Source: CAYNXB01 sp964401045
Lineage (GTDB): Bacteria > Pseudomonadota > Alphaproteobacteria > Sphingomonadales > Sphingomonadaceae
NCBI GenBank assembly: GCA_964401045.1
Contig: CAYNXB010000002.1
Coordinates: forward strand, 1-64,000
Direction: 5' to 3'
Length of the DNA: 64,000 nucleotides
The notes below the pieces were generated by a model, which was not told where the DNA came from, did no database searches, and saw only the letters and a program-made list of their open reading frames with translations. The position numbers and the translations under genes are program-made. Within the stretch, counting starts at the first letter, position 1. Every line of letters starts with the position of its first letter. Of the stretch, positions 42,891 through 50,893 are shown in pieces.

Positions 42891-44255
42891 TCACGTCCTC
42901 CCTGAAATGGGTGATCGCACCAGCAGGCCGGCGACGCCGCACACCGCCAGCAGGATGGCGACGAGCGCGAAGAATCCGAACGAGCCGCCGATGTTGAGCG
43001 AGATCACTCCGGTGAAAGAACTGAGGACCGCGCCGATCCGCCCGACTGCCGAGGCGACACCGACGCCGGTTGCCCGCGCCGATGTCGGATAGGCGGTGGC
43101 GGCGAGGGTGTAGAGCGTGTTGTGCAGGCCCGCCATGCAGAAGCCCAGCGCCATCATGAGCGGCAGAACCAGGAACACCGCGCTTATACCGCCGCCCAGG
43201 ATCGCGGCGAGTGCGGCGGCCAGCACGGTCGCCACCATCGCCAGGCCGAAATGGGCCCTGCTGAATCCAGTCTTGTCCAACAGCCAGCCGCTGAACAACG
43301 CGCCCACCATGCCGCCGCTATGGAAGGTTGTGATGCTGAGGCTGGTCATGGTGAGGCTGAAATTCAGCGTGTGGAGCATCGTCGGCACCCAGCTGAAGAT
43401 CGTGTAGCTGGCCATCAGGCAGGTGAAGAAGCCGAGCCACATCAGGAATGTCTTGCGCCGCAGATCGTCCGTCACGAGGGTGCGCAGCGGCGCCCGCATG
43501 CTCTTTTCGGCGGGCGGGATGACGTAATCCTCGCTCGGCTGGTGATCGATCCCGCAGCGGCGGAGCACCTTGTTCAGCGTATCGCGCTTCCCCGCGCGCA
43601 ACAGGAAGCTGGGCGATTCCGGCAGGAACAGGAAGAACACCAGCGCCAGCACGATCGGCAGCGCGCCCGCGACCACCATCACCGCCTTCCAGCCAAGCAC
43701 TTCCAGCACCGAGGCGCCCAGGCCGCCGGCCAGGATGCCGCCCACGGGGATGAACACCATCCCGATCGCGATCGCCCGCCCGCGCCGGTTGCGTGGCGTG
43801 AATTCGGATATCAGCGCCGCGCCGTTGGGGATTGCCGCACCGATGCCGAGGCCGTCGATGAAGCGCACTGCCATCAACTGTGCCGGGTTGGCGGTGAGCG
43901 CGCCCGCGGCCGTCATCAGGCCGAACAGCAACACCGCGCCGATCAGCGCGCCGCGGCGACCAATCCGGTCGCCCAGCAGGCCGCCCATGACGGAGCCGAT
44001 CGCCACGCCGGTCAGGTTAGCGGCGGCGACGGTGGCGAAGGCGTCCTTCGCTAGCCCCCAATCCTCGATCAGCGCGGGCATCGCGATCCCGAGCGACTGA
44101 TTCGCCAGGCCGTCTACCGCAAACACCATCGCGAGGAAGGCCAGGACCAGCTTCTGGAAACCGCTCCACTTCGATTCGTCCAGCATATGGGCGAGGTCGC
44201 GCGGGGGGCCGCTTGCAAAGCCCGGAGCCGGACCGGCGGATGGCTGCGTTGCCAT
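42891..44255 (-). CDS. MFS transporter, AAHS type (paralogue of 17279)
   Basis: 454 residues, 12 helices. The N-terminus WSGFQKLVLAFLAM plus DGLANQSLGIAMPALIEDWGL is nearly the same as in the carrier at 17279. It has GGLLGDRIGRRGAL and the helix-10 region LAATAYPTSARATGVG. It probably imports an aromatic acid released by the adjacent esterase. It lies in a minus-strand operon that begins with the binding protein at 46070 and the DoxX-like protein at 44277. Confidence 0.88.
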   Translation of the reverse strand: MATQPSAGPAPGFASGPPRDLAHMLDESKWSGFQKLVLAFLAMVFAVDGLANQSLGIAMPALIEDWGLAKDAFATVAAANLTGVAIGSVMGGLLGDRIGRRGALIGAVLLFGLMTAAGALTANPAQLMAVRFIDGLGIGAAIPNGAALISEFTPRNRRGRAIAIGMVFIPVGGILAGGLGASVLEVLGWKAVMVVAGALPIVLALVFFLFLPESPSFLLRAGKRDTLNKVLRRCGIDHQPSEDYVIPPAEKSMRAPLRTLVTDDLRRKTFLMWLGFFTCLMASYTIFSWVPTMLHTLNFSLTMTSLSITTFHSGGMVGALFSGWLLDKTGFSRAHFGLAMVATVLAAALAAILGGGISAVFLVLPLMMALGFCMAGLHNTLYTLAATAYPTSARATGVGVASAVGRIGAVLSSFTGVISLNIGGSFGFFALVAILLAVCGVAGLLVRSPISGRT

Positions 44256-44276
44256 GATAATGGAATCCTTCTCGGC

Positions 44277-44906
44277 TCAGGCGTGGATTTCGGGCCGTGC
44301 GCTTGCATCGGGCCGGTCGATCGCGCTCCTGGCGAGGAAGCGGGGCGGGGCGGCGTAGGCGCGGGCGGCCAGAAAGGGTTGATAATACCGGAAATAGGCG
44401 AGCAGCAACGCGCAGTTGATGCCCAGCTCCAGCGGGCCGGTCAGCAGTTGCCGGGGCGCTCCGGTGATGAACACGTTGAGATAGAAGATCGTGAAGCTGG
44501 TCGGCACTTCGAGCACCAGTACCAGGGGCACGAAGCGATTGGTCAGCAGGACGATGCCGATGAGCCCTTCCAACGCCTTGATGCCGGGGAACAATCCCAT
44601 CGCGCTCAGTGAGGCGATGAAGGGGCCGCCGATCGGATCGGGAATCGCGGGCTGGCCTCCGGCGAACCAGTAGCGCGATGAAGACCAGATCAGGTGCAGT
44701 CCGTAATAGATGCGCAGCGCGTCAGTGAGGTGATCGGCCGTGGTGCGCTTGGGGTCCATGCGGCGCAGGACCAACGCGCCGACGACGCCGACGATCGCCG
44801 GCAAGCCGAAGAAAATGAACGTGCCGAACGCCGCGAAAAACAGAATGTAGAGCGCGATCGCGCAGGCAACCGCCGCGGGAATCTTGAATGCGTTCGATAG
44901 CGGCAC
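44277..44906 (-). CDS. DoxX-like membrane protein (copy 4)
   Basis: 209 residues with several hydrophobic helices. Its GIKALEGLIGIVLLTNRFVPL and the following IFYLNVF match the signature of copies 1 and 2. The longer frame begins at TTG (44921), but the GTG at 44906 has AGGGAG upstream and is used here. It sits between the AAHS carrier and the TAXI-type binding protein, on the same strand. Confidence 0.72.
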   Translation of the reverse strand: MPLSNAFKIPAAVACAIALYILFFAAFGTFIFFGLPAIVGVVGALVLRRMDPKRTTADHLTDALRIYYGLHLIWSSSRYWFAGGQPAIPDPIGGPFIASLSAMGLFPGIKALEGLIGIVLLTNRFVPLVLVLEVPTSFTIFYLNVFITGAPRQLLTGPLELGINCALLLAYFRYYQPFLAARAYAAPPRFLARSAIDRPDASARPEIHA

Positions 44907-44978
44907 CGCGCTCTCCCTCAATTTGACTGGTCGATCCGTCGCAGCGGTATTTGTTGGCCGCGCATCCGTCCGGCTCGA

Positions 44979-46070
44979 TCAGTCGCGATATCCCATTTCC
45001 CGGTAATAGCGGGCGGCGCCCGGATGCAGCGGCACGCCGTTGCCATCGCCGACCGTGCGCGGATCGAGCGAATAGGGCCGCGCGAACCATTTGAGCTCGC
45101 CCCGTTCGCGGTCGACCGCCTTGGCGATCGCATAGGCGACATCGTCCGGCATATCGTCGCGCGCGAAGATCACTTCGCCCGAGCGCCCGGCGGTGGGGAT
45201 CGCACGATCGACCCCACGCAGCAGGCCCCAGCGCGCGGTGGCGCGAACCATTCCGACGTTCTTGACCATCTGATCGATCAGCGCCGGGTCGAGGTCGAGG
45301 AACTGGAGATCATGGGCCGCGGTCAGCGTGGTCCAGAAAGCCGATTCCGGATTGTTGGCGGGGCTGGCGAGGCTGGAAACCACCACGTCGAACTCGGTGT
45401 CCTTGGTGATGTCGTGCATCTGCACGAACGAACCGCCCCAGCTTTCGACCGATGCTTTGTCGAGGCCGTAATAATCGAGCACCGGCATGGCGCTCGGCTG
45501 ACCGTCGACGATGATCTTGACCGGAAGCTTGCGATCGCGAATCTCGGCAAGACTGTGGATGCCGAGCTCGGGCTTCACGGCCACCAGCAGATAAGTCGGA
45601 TCCTCGATCCGGGCGATCAGGCGCAGGTTCTTGTAGGGTCCGTCCTTGGCGTAGATGAACTTGCCGCCGTAAGCCCATTCGAACATCGATGCCTCGGTAA
45701 TCCCGAAGTCTATCGGCGCCTTGATGCGTTGGGTGGTGCCGCGCCTCAAATCGTCCGCGACCAGCGGTGGCGGATAGGCCGCCTTGCCCACGATGCGCGG
45801 CCCTTCGGCGCGGTTGCAGTTGCGGCACAGGATGATCTCGTAGCCATCGGGGGCCATGGCCTCCTGCACGAACTCGCCCAGTTCGCCCCACGGACAAGCC
45901 TCCGGGCAGGCCGACGCGATCACGAGGCGTTTGGTGCCGAAACCGGTCTTGCCGACGTCTTGCCATTGCGCATCCGGCGCAGGCACGTCCTGCGCAATCG
46001 TCGCTTGCCCGGACAGCGCGAACATGGCGGCCGCGATCAGGCCGATGGCCATCGCCAGTCTTCGAATCAC
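44979..46070 (-). CDS. TAXI-family TRAP transporter solute-binding protein (orphan)
   Basis: 363 residues. The GTG at 46070 has an excellent GGGAGACGGG ribosome site and begins a signal peptide (RRLAMAIGLIAAAMFALSG, cleaved near AQD). The periplasmic binding fold shows IDFGITEASMFEWAYGG, LRLIARIEDPTYLLVAVKPE and EIRDRKLPVKIIVDGQPSA, as in TAXI proteins. No TRAP membrane subunits (DctQ/DctM) lie in the window. It either works with transporters elsewhere or has another role, such as a sensor. Operator site 11 lies upstream. Confidence 0.75.
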   Translation of the reverse strand: MIRRLAMAIGLIAAAMFALSGQATIAQDVPAPDAQWQDVGKTGFGTKRLVIASACPEACPWGELGEFVQEAMAPDGYEIILCRNCNRAEGPRIVGKAAYPPPLVADDLRRGTTQRIKAPIDFGITEASMFEWAYGGKFIYAKDGPYKNLRLIARIEDPTYLLVAVKPELGIHSLAEIRDRKLPVKIIVDGQPSAMPVLDYYGLDKASVESWGGSFVQMHDITKDTEFDVVVSSLASPANNPESAFWTTLTAAHDLQFLDLDPALIDQMVKNVGMVRATARWGLLRGVDRAIPTAGRSGEVIFARDDMPDDVAYAIAKAVDRERGELKWFARPYSLDPRTVGDGNGVPLHPGAARYYREMGYRD

Positions 46071-46159
46071 ACCCGTCTCCCACTCATCCGCTTCCGGCCA
46101 GGTCGCCGGCCGCGGTATGACCCATTGGTCTTGTCGGTCGTCATGGCGTCTCAAGCGCC

Positions 46160-46185
46160 ATTGCTATAAAAAATATTATACCTAT
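46160..46185. promoter_or_regulatory. Shared palindromic operator, site 11
   Basis: Arms ATTGCTATAA and TTATACCTAT around an AAAAATA core, 90-115 bases upstream of the binding-protein start at 46070. Confidence 0.55.
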
Positions 46186-46266
46186 CCGTGGGGACGTCAA
46201 CCGGGCTTTTGTCGCAGCCGAGGTGCGCAATGGCGGGAAATGACGACTTCGCTGAAAGCCGGTCGA

Positions 46267-47382
46267 CTAAGCGATAAAGGCTGGATCTGCGCCTTGAGGC
46301 TGAACCTCTTCGCCGGTCTCGGCCGCGTTTTCATCGGCGATCAGGCCGGCGAGCATGCGGCGGGCCGAAACCGGCGCGGCGTCGGTCGCGAGCAAGATCG
46401 GGTTCAGCTCGTTGATGTCGCTGATCGCGCCCATGTTCTGCTGGACCATCTCGATCATCGGCTCATCCTGCTGGCCGAAGGCCATGTGGAAGAAATCGAG
46501 CAGGGCATCATCGACTTCCTGCTCGCCCAGCCGCCGGTTGCGGCCGTTGATGAAGAAGTAGTGCGAGGTGAACTCGGTTTCCGGCGTGATGACGTGGAGC
46601 TGCGGGATGTGGATGCCGCTTTCCCGATCCTGCTCCAGATCCCAGCTGCCGAGCGCGAAATCCAGCATGGCGGGCGGGTGCCAGGTCATGGTTGTGTCGG
46701 TGATGACCTTGGTCTTCGGGTCCATCCCGAACAGCCCGACGTGCGCGGACGAAGGGCCGAGACCTCTGCGAAGGCGATGGTTGACGATCGACCGCTCGCG
46801 CCGTTCCAACCGCTGACTGGTGGCGGCGAGCAATTCCTCCGCCGTGTAGTTCCCGCCGCTGAACTGCGGATGCAGGAAGGCCGCGTGGCTGAGGTCCAGC
46901 AGGTTGTCGACCACCAGCTCGTAATGGCCGGCGACGTGGAGCAGGCCTTGCACGAGGCCGTATTCGTCAGGCTTCTCGAGGAACTCGATCCGCGGGAACA
47001 GTGCCGGGTCGGCCTGATCCGGATCGCCGGGCCAAAACCAGATCATCCCGTAGCGTTCCATCACCGGCCAGCTGCGGATGTTGGCGGCGCGCAACGGGCC
47101 CTTGGTCTTGGAGTGGGGGTTGTAGACGCACTCGCCCAGCTTGTTGAAGCGCAGGCCGTGGTAAGGGCACTCGATCGCGTCGTCGATCATTCGGCCGGCG
47201 GAGAGCGAAGCGAAGCGGTGGGGGCAGCGATTGGCGATCATGCCCGGTTCGCCGTTGCCGTCGCGCCAGATCACGATCTTGTGCTCGATCAGCGTTCGCG
47301 CCAGCGGTGCTTCGCCCACCTCGTGCGAATATGCGGCAGCGTACCAGGCGTTCTTGAGGATCGAAAGCACGGCTGACTCCAT
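46267..47382 (-). CDS. Rieske oxygenase, vanillate O-demethylase (VanA)-like
   Basis: 371 residues. The Rieske ligands are C53/H55 (CPHRF) and C72/H75 (CPYHGLRF), and the iron site is D163-x2-H166-x4-H171 (LLDLSHAAFLH). The N-terminus LKNAWYAAAYSHEV is characteristic of the VanA/dicamba monooxygenase group, which removes O-methyl groups from aromatic acids. The ATG at 47382 is chosen because the longer frame reads through the operator at 47384-47411. The ferredoxin at 47447 immediately upstream is its likely electron donor. Confidence 0.92.
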   Translation of the reverse strand: MESAVLSILKNAWYAAAYSHEVGEAPLARTLIEHKIVIWRDGNGEPGMIANRCPHRFASLSAGRMIDDAIECPYHGLRFNKLGECVYNPHSKTKGPLRAANIRSWPVMERYGMIWFWPGDPDQADPALFPRIEFLEKPDEYGLVQGLLHVAGHYELVVDNLLDLSHAAFLHPQFSGGNYTAEELLAATSQRLERRERSIVNHRLRRGLGPSSAHVGLFGMDPKTKVITDTTMTWHPPAMLDFALGSWDLEQDRESGIHIPQLHVITPETEFTSHYFFINGRNRRLGEQEVDDALLDFFHMAFGQQDEPMIEMVQQNMGAISDINELNPILLATDAAPVSARRMLAGLIADENAAETGEEVQPQGADPAFIA

Positions 47383-47383
47383 T

Positions 47384-47411
47384 ATTGGTAGGCAAAATTG
47401 TATATCGAAAT
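47384..47411. promoter_or_regulatory. Shared palindromic operator, site 12
   Basis: Arms ATTGGTAGGC and GTATATCGAAAT around AAAATT, abutting the VanA-like start codon, so a bound protein would cover its ribosome site. Confidence 0.55.
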
Positions 47412-47446
47412 GAAGCGACGCTGTCACCTTTTTGGGGTGGCTGTGG

Positions 47447-47752
47447 CTACAGGTCGAGCACCAGCTTGTCGGTCAGGGCGCCCGAGCAGCAGATCATCAT
47501 CACTTTGCCCTCGGCCCGCTCGCGCGGGGTGAGGACGGCGTCGAAATGATCGGGGATTCCCGCGATCACCCGGGTTTCGCATGCGCCGCAGGTGCCTTGC
47601 TCGCAACTCGAACTGGTGGGGATTCCGGCGTCGCGGATGGCGTCGAGGATCGTCTCGCCGGGTGGCACGACGACGGTCACGCCGGAGCGGGCGAGCTCGA
47701 CCACGATGCTCCCGTCGGGGAGGTCGCCGGGCGGGGATGAGGAAGCGTCCAT
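47447..47752 (-). CDS. Stand-alone plant-type [2Fe-2S] ferredoxin
   Basis: 101 residues. The cluster ligands C50, C55, C58 and C88 follow CX4CX2CX29C exactly (CEQGTCGAC ... ICC). This is the fold normally fused as the C-terminal domain of vanillate/phthalate oxygenase reductases; here the FMN and NAD domains are missing. The ATG at 47752 fits the domain start; the longer frame runs into the palindrome at 47759. It probably feeds the adjacent VanA-like oxygenase, and reduction may come from the flavoprotein at 4741. Confidence 0.85.
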   Translation of the reverse strand: MDASSSPPGDLPDGSIVVELARSGVTVVVPPGETILDAIRDAGIPTSSSCEQGTCGACETRVIAGIPDHFDAVLTPRERAEGKVMMICCSGALTDKLVLDL

Positions 47753-47758
47753 GCAAAC

Positions 47759-47776
47759 TATCTTAGCGGTAAGATA
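47759..47776. promoter_or_regulatory. Perfect palindrome between ferredoxin and flavoprotein genes
   Basis: TATCTTA - GCGG - TAAGATA, a perfect 7-bp inverted repeat 7 bases upstream of the ferredoxin ATG and about 60 bases before the flavoprotein start. It differs from the shared ATTGTTATAC sites. The MarR-type regulator at 49880 is the nearest candidate binder. Confidence 0.55.
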
Positions 47777-47833
47777 CATTGACTCGCGCCGAGTGCAACC
47801 ATACGTAGCCCCCTCCAAGGCGGGAGCACTCCT

Positions 47834-49420
47834 CTGTCAAACGATCTCACAACCGATGTCCTCGTAATCGGCGGCGGCTCCGCCGCCACCCGGGCGGCGC
47901 TCGAAGCAGCGGGGGCCGGCGCCAAGGTTCTCCTCGTCGATAAGGGCGAAGTTGGTGAAAGTGGCTCCAGCCCCCACGCACTCGTCGGCTTCAGTGTTCC
48001 GCTGCTCGATGAAGAAGATACGCCCGAACTGTTCATCGAGGACTGGGTAAAAGCAAGCGGCGGAATTTGCGACCGCGACCTCGTCGCCCAATGCGCCAAG
48101 CACGGTCGCGAAATTGCCGAAGATCTCGAACGCCGCGGCGTCGAATTCATCGCCAATGCCGACGGTAGCTGGTTCATTTCCAAGCGTGCTGGCCATTCGA
48201 GCCGGCGCACGCTGATGGCCAAGGGCCATGGCAAGGGCGTGCATGCCAACGTCATCCTGCCGATGCGCAAGGCGCTGGAGCAGGAAGGCGTGACATTGTG
48301 CGAGAACACCATGATCACCCGCCTGCTGCTCGAAGGTGACCGGGTGGCCGGCGCTTATGCGGTGGGTGCCGATGGCGATCCTTTCGTCATCCGCGCCAAG
48401 GCGGTGGTGCTGGCCTCGGGCGGGGTCAACCGGCTCTATTCTATCCTGTGCGAGGAAGTGGTTGAGCATCATTGCCGCACCACCGGAGATTCCTATGCAC
48501 TGGCCTTTCATGCAGGCGCGCCGCTGATCGACATGGAATTCGCTCAGTTCCGCGATTCACCTCCTGCCGGGCCTATCTTCGGCGCACATTACCTCAATGC
48601 CAACGGCGAGCGGATCATGGAGAAATACGATCCGGAGAATCTCGAATGCGCTCCGCGCTACATGATGGCGCGCGCGGTCTACACCGAGAATTTCGAAGGG
48701 CGCGGGCCGGTGGTATGGCACGTCGAGGAAGGGCAGATCGCTCGTTCCCGCGCGCCTGTCGGGGCCTATGAGGCCGGGCAGCAGGTCGAGATCACGCTGA
48801 TGTTCCAGCGTCTGATGGGCGGCGCGCGTATCGACGTGAACGCGGCGACCGCGATCGAGGGCTTGTACGCGGCCGGCGAAGCCTCAGGAGGCGTGCTCGG
48901 CGGCGACCGCATGCAGGGCTGCGGGTTCCTTGAGACCCAGACTTTCGGTGGCATCGCCGGACGCAACGCGGCGGCGTTCGCGAAATCGAGCGATCTGGCG
49001 GCGATCGACGACGGTGCCGTCTCGGCCGAATGCGAACGGCTTGCCGCGGTCGGCGGCGCGGTCGACCCAGCCTCGCTGGTTGAGCGCATCCAGACCATCA
49101 TGTGGAGCCGCGCGGGCGTGGTTTCCAACCGCGAGAAGCTCGAGAACGCGATTGCCGAGCTCGAGGCGATCGAGGAGATCGCCGCGCGCGACATCGATAT
49201 GTCCGACATCGTCGCCGCAGAGGAAGTGCGCAATCTCGCATTGGCGGCGAGGCTGGTCGCCACCGCTAAGCTCGCGCGCGAGGAAACCCGCAGCGGGCAC
49301 GGCCGCACCGATTTCCCTCAGATGGACAATGCCTGGGTCCGTCACGTCCGGCTCCGCCGCGCGAGCGAGGATAGAATCGAGGTGGACACAATCCCGGTTC
49401 AGGAAGACGTCCAAGCATGA
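47834..49420 (+). CDS. Fumarate reductase/succinate dehydrogenase flavoprotein-like oxidoreductase, probable CTG start
   Basis: About 528 residues of the FAD_binding_2 family. The Rossmann motif DVLVIGGGSAATRAALEA begins only eight residues after a CTG at 47834. The open frame back to the TGA at 47780 holds no ATG, GTG or TTG before the fold, while GGGAG sits 8 bases before the CTG. The internal ATG at 48215 would remove the FAD fold. HSSRRTLMAKGHG, GDSYALAFHAGA and the C-terminal EETRSGHGRTDFPQMD match SdhA/FrdA-type or 3-ketosteroid-dehydrogenase-like proteins. It lies next to a DoxX protein; its substrate is unknown. Confidence 0.82.
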   Translation: MSNDLTTDVLVIGGGSAATRAALEAAGAGAKVLLVDKGEVGESGSSPHALVGFSVPLLDEEDTPELFIEDWVKASGGICDRDLVAQCAKHGREIAEDLERRGVEFIANADGSWFISKRAGHSSRRTLMAKGHGKGVHANVILPMRKALEQEGVTLCENTMITRLLLEGDRVAGAYAVGADGDPFVIRAKAVVLASGGVNRLYSILCEEVVEHHCRTTGDSYALAFHAGAPLIDMEFAQFRDSPPAGPIFGAHYLNANGERIMEKYDPENLECAPRYMMARAVYTENFEGRGPVVWHVEEGQIARSRAPVGAYEAGQQVEITLMFQRLMGGARIDVNAATAIEGLYAAGEASGGVLGGDRMQGCGFLETQTFGGIAGRNAAAFAKSSDLAAIDDGAVSAECERLAAVGGAVDPASLVERIQTIMWSRAGVVSNREKLENAIAELEAIEEIAARDIDMSDIVAAEEVRNLALAARLVATAKLAREETRSGHGRTDFPQMDNAWVRHVRLRRASEDRIEVDTIPVQEDVQA

Positions 49421-49445
49421 GAGGTTGAGCCAGGAGGGCGACGAT

Positions 49446-49883
49446 ATGGCCATCCCAGACAACGCCGAGCCCATTTTAGGCAGCGGCGTCATTATGCATT
49501 TGACGGTGCTGGTAGGGCGGCTTCTTCTGGGATTGCCCTTCCCGGTTTTCGGGGTGATGAAGTATCGAAATCTTGAGGGGATGAGCAGCTACGTTGAAAG
49601 CGCCGGTTTGCCCGGTGAGATGATCTATGTAGTCATTCCGTTTCAAATCCTGTGCGGACTCGCAGTCTGGTTCGGCTACAAGACGCGCTGCGCCGCCTTC
49701 GCGCTTGCCGGGTTTTGCATCCTCGCCGCATCGTTTTATCACAACAGTCTCGATGACGTCGGCGAATTGGCCTTTTTTACGAAAGATTATGCAACTGCCG
49801 GTGGCTTTTTGTTGCTTTGGAAGTGCGGGCCGGGCAAATATTCGCTCGACGCCTGGTTGGAATCGCGCAAGCAGTTTTCCTAG
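49446..49883 (+). CDS. DoxX family membrane protein (copy 5)
   Basis: 145 residues, four helices of the canonical DoxX type (VGRLLLGLPFPVFGVMKY with following GMSSYVESAGLPGE; GYKTRCAAFALAGFCILAASFYHN). The ATG at 49446 has AGGAGG nearby and lies 25 bases after the flavoprotein stop, so they are likely co-expressed; DoxX proteins often accompany redox enzymes. Its sequence is closer to classic DoxX than copies 1-4. Its stop overlaps that of the convergent MarR gene (CTAG). Confidence 0.85.
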   Translation: MAIPDNAEPILGSGVIMHLTVLVGRLLLGLPFPVFGVMKYRNLEGMSSYVESAGLPGEMIYVVIPFQILCGLAVWFGYKTRCAAFALAGFCILAASFYHNSLDDVGELAFFTKDYATAGGFLLLWKCGPGKYSLDAWLESRKQFS

Positions 49884-50575
49884 GTAAGGTCCTGCTCGAT
49901 TGAATGCAGGAGGTTGCGCAGAAAACGATTGCCGTCTATTCGGTCCGGTCGATTTAGCAAGGCCATAAGGTTTTTCTCATCTTGGACGACATGCTCCATC
50001 GTCGACTGTGTTACGTCTTTACCTAGTTCAGTGATTTCGATCAGCAGCGAGCGCTGGTCGCTTGGATGTGATACGCGGCGGATGAGGCCGCGCCGTTCCA
50101 GCCTGCGGGCAAGGCCGGTGAGTCCTCCCGATGTTACCGGAACGTATCGGCCCGCGAGGTCGGTGGGCGCGCAGCGATGGGGCGGTCCTGTACGCATCAA
50201 ACCGGCTAGCAGCCGAAACTCATTATCCGACAATCCCGCGCTCTTAAGAGTCGATGCTGTCCGGTGTCGCAGCCTATCGTCGATGCGAGCAATACGGGCG
50301 GCGATGGCTCGAATGTCTCGGTCCAATCCTGGAATCACCGAGGCCCACTCGTCGACGAGTCTGTCGACGGCTGCATCGAGCCGTTGCTCATGGCCGGCGG
50401 CTCGGAGCGCCGCGATGTCACCGGCGTTGTCATCGGGCACGTGTTCCGCTGATCTCGTACCGGATTCGGTCGTACCGGCGAAACTGCCTGGCGATGACGT
50501 GGACGGTGAAATGGGCAAGCCGGGCCTCCGCAATCGTTCCAAGTCTGGGTTAGGGACGTTTGAATATCCGAACAA
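49880..50575 (-). CDS. MarR-family transcriptional regulator
   Basis: 231 residues at most. The winged helix occupies the middle: LSDNEFRLLAGLMRTGP, DLAGRYVPVTSGGLTGLARRLERRGLIRRV, and the wing DQRSLLIEITELGK. The frame opens with TTG at 50575; a GTG at 50440 would give about 186 residues and skip a low-complexity Ser/Pro N-terminus. The true start is undecided. It lies beside the flavoprotein-DoxX unit and may bind the palindrome at 47759. Confidence 0.82.
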   Translation of the reverse strand: MFGYSNVPNPDLERLRRPGLPISPSTSSPGSFAGTTESGTRSAEHVPDDNAGDIAALRAAGHEQRLDAAVDRLVDEWASVIPGLDRDIRAIAARIARIDDRLRHRTASTLKSAGLSDNEFRLLAGLMRTGPPHRCAPTDLAGRYVPVTSGGLTGLARRLERRGLIRRVSHPSDQRSLLIEITELGKDVTQSTMEHVVQDEKNLMALLNRPDRIDGNRFLRNLLHSIEQDLT

Positions 50576-50642
50576 TCCAGAGATTGCCGACTGCCCCTCT
50601 CATGTACCATCCTTCTCGCATTCAGGGCCGAGAACGTAATGT

Positions 50643-50771
50643 GGCGCCGTCAGACCAAATGCACCGATGGCGGTGTAATGAGGGAAGGGCAGGTATGAGG
50701 TGAGCGCGGGGACATACTGGCGATAGTTGCGTCGACCGGAGACGAGTTACGGTCAGACTGACAGCACCGCC
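50643..50771. mobile_element. Internally deleted IS6-family end pair
   Basis: A left inverted repeat (GGCGCCGTCAGACCAAATGC from 50643) and, at 50745-50771, a right end whose complement reads GGTGCTGTCAGTCTGACC. Both resemble the ends of the IS remnant at 57820-58399. The 80 bases between them contain no transposase. It looks like a tiny deletion derivative or juxtaposed ends. Confidence 0.55.
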
Positions 50772-50893
50772 ACCTAGTCTTCACTGTCAGCTACTGGGCT
50801 GCCAACCGCGAGGCAGAACCGCGGGGTTGCGCGGTCCTTGGCGGTACAAATCGTACCCCGCACGGTTTCTCTGCCCCACTAATCGACAATTCT

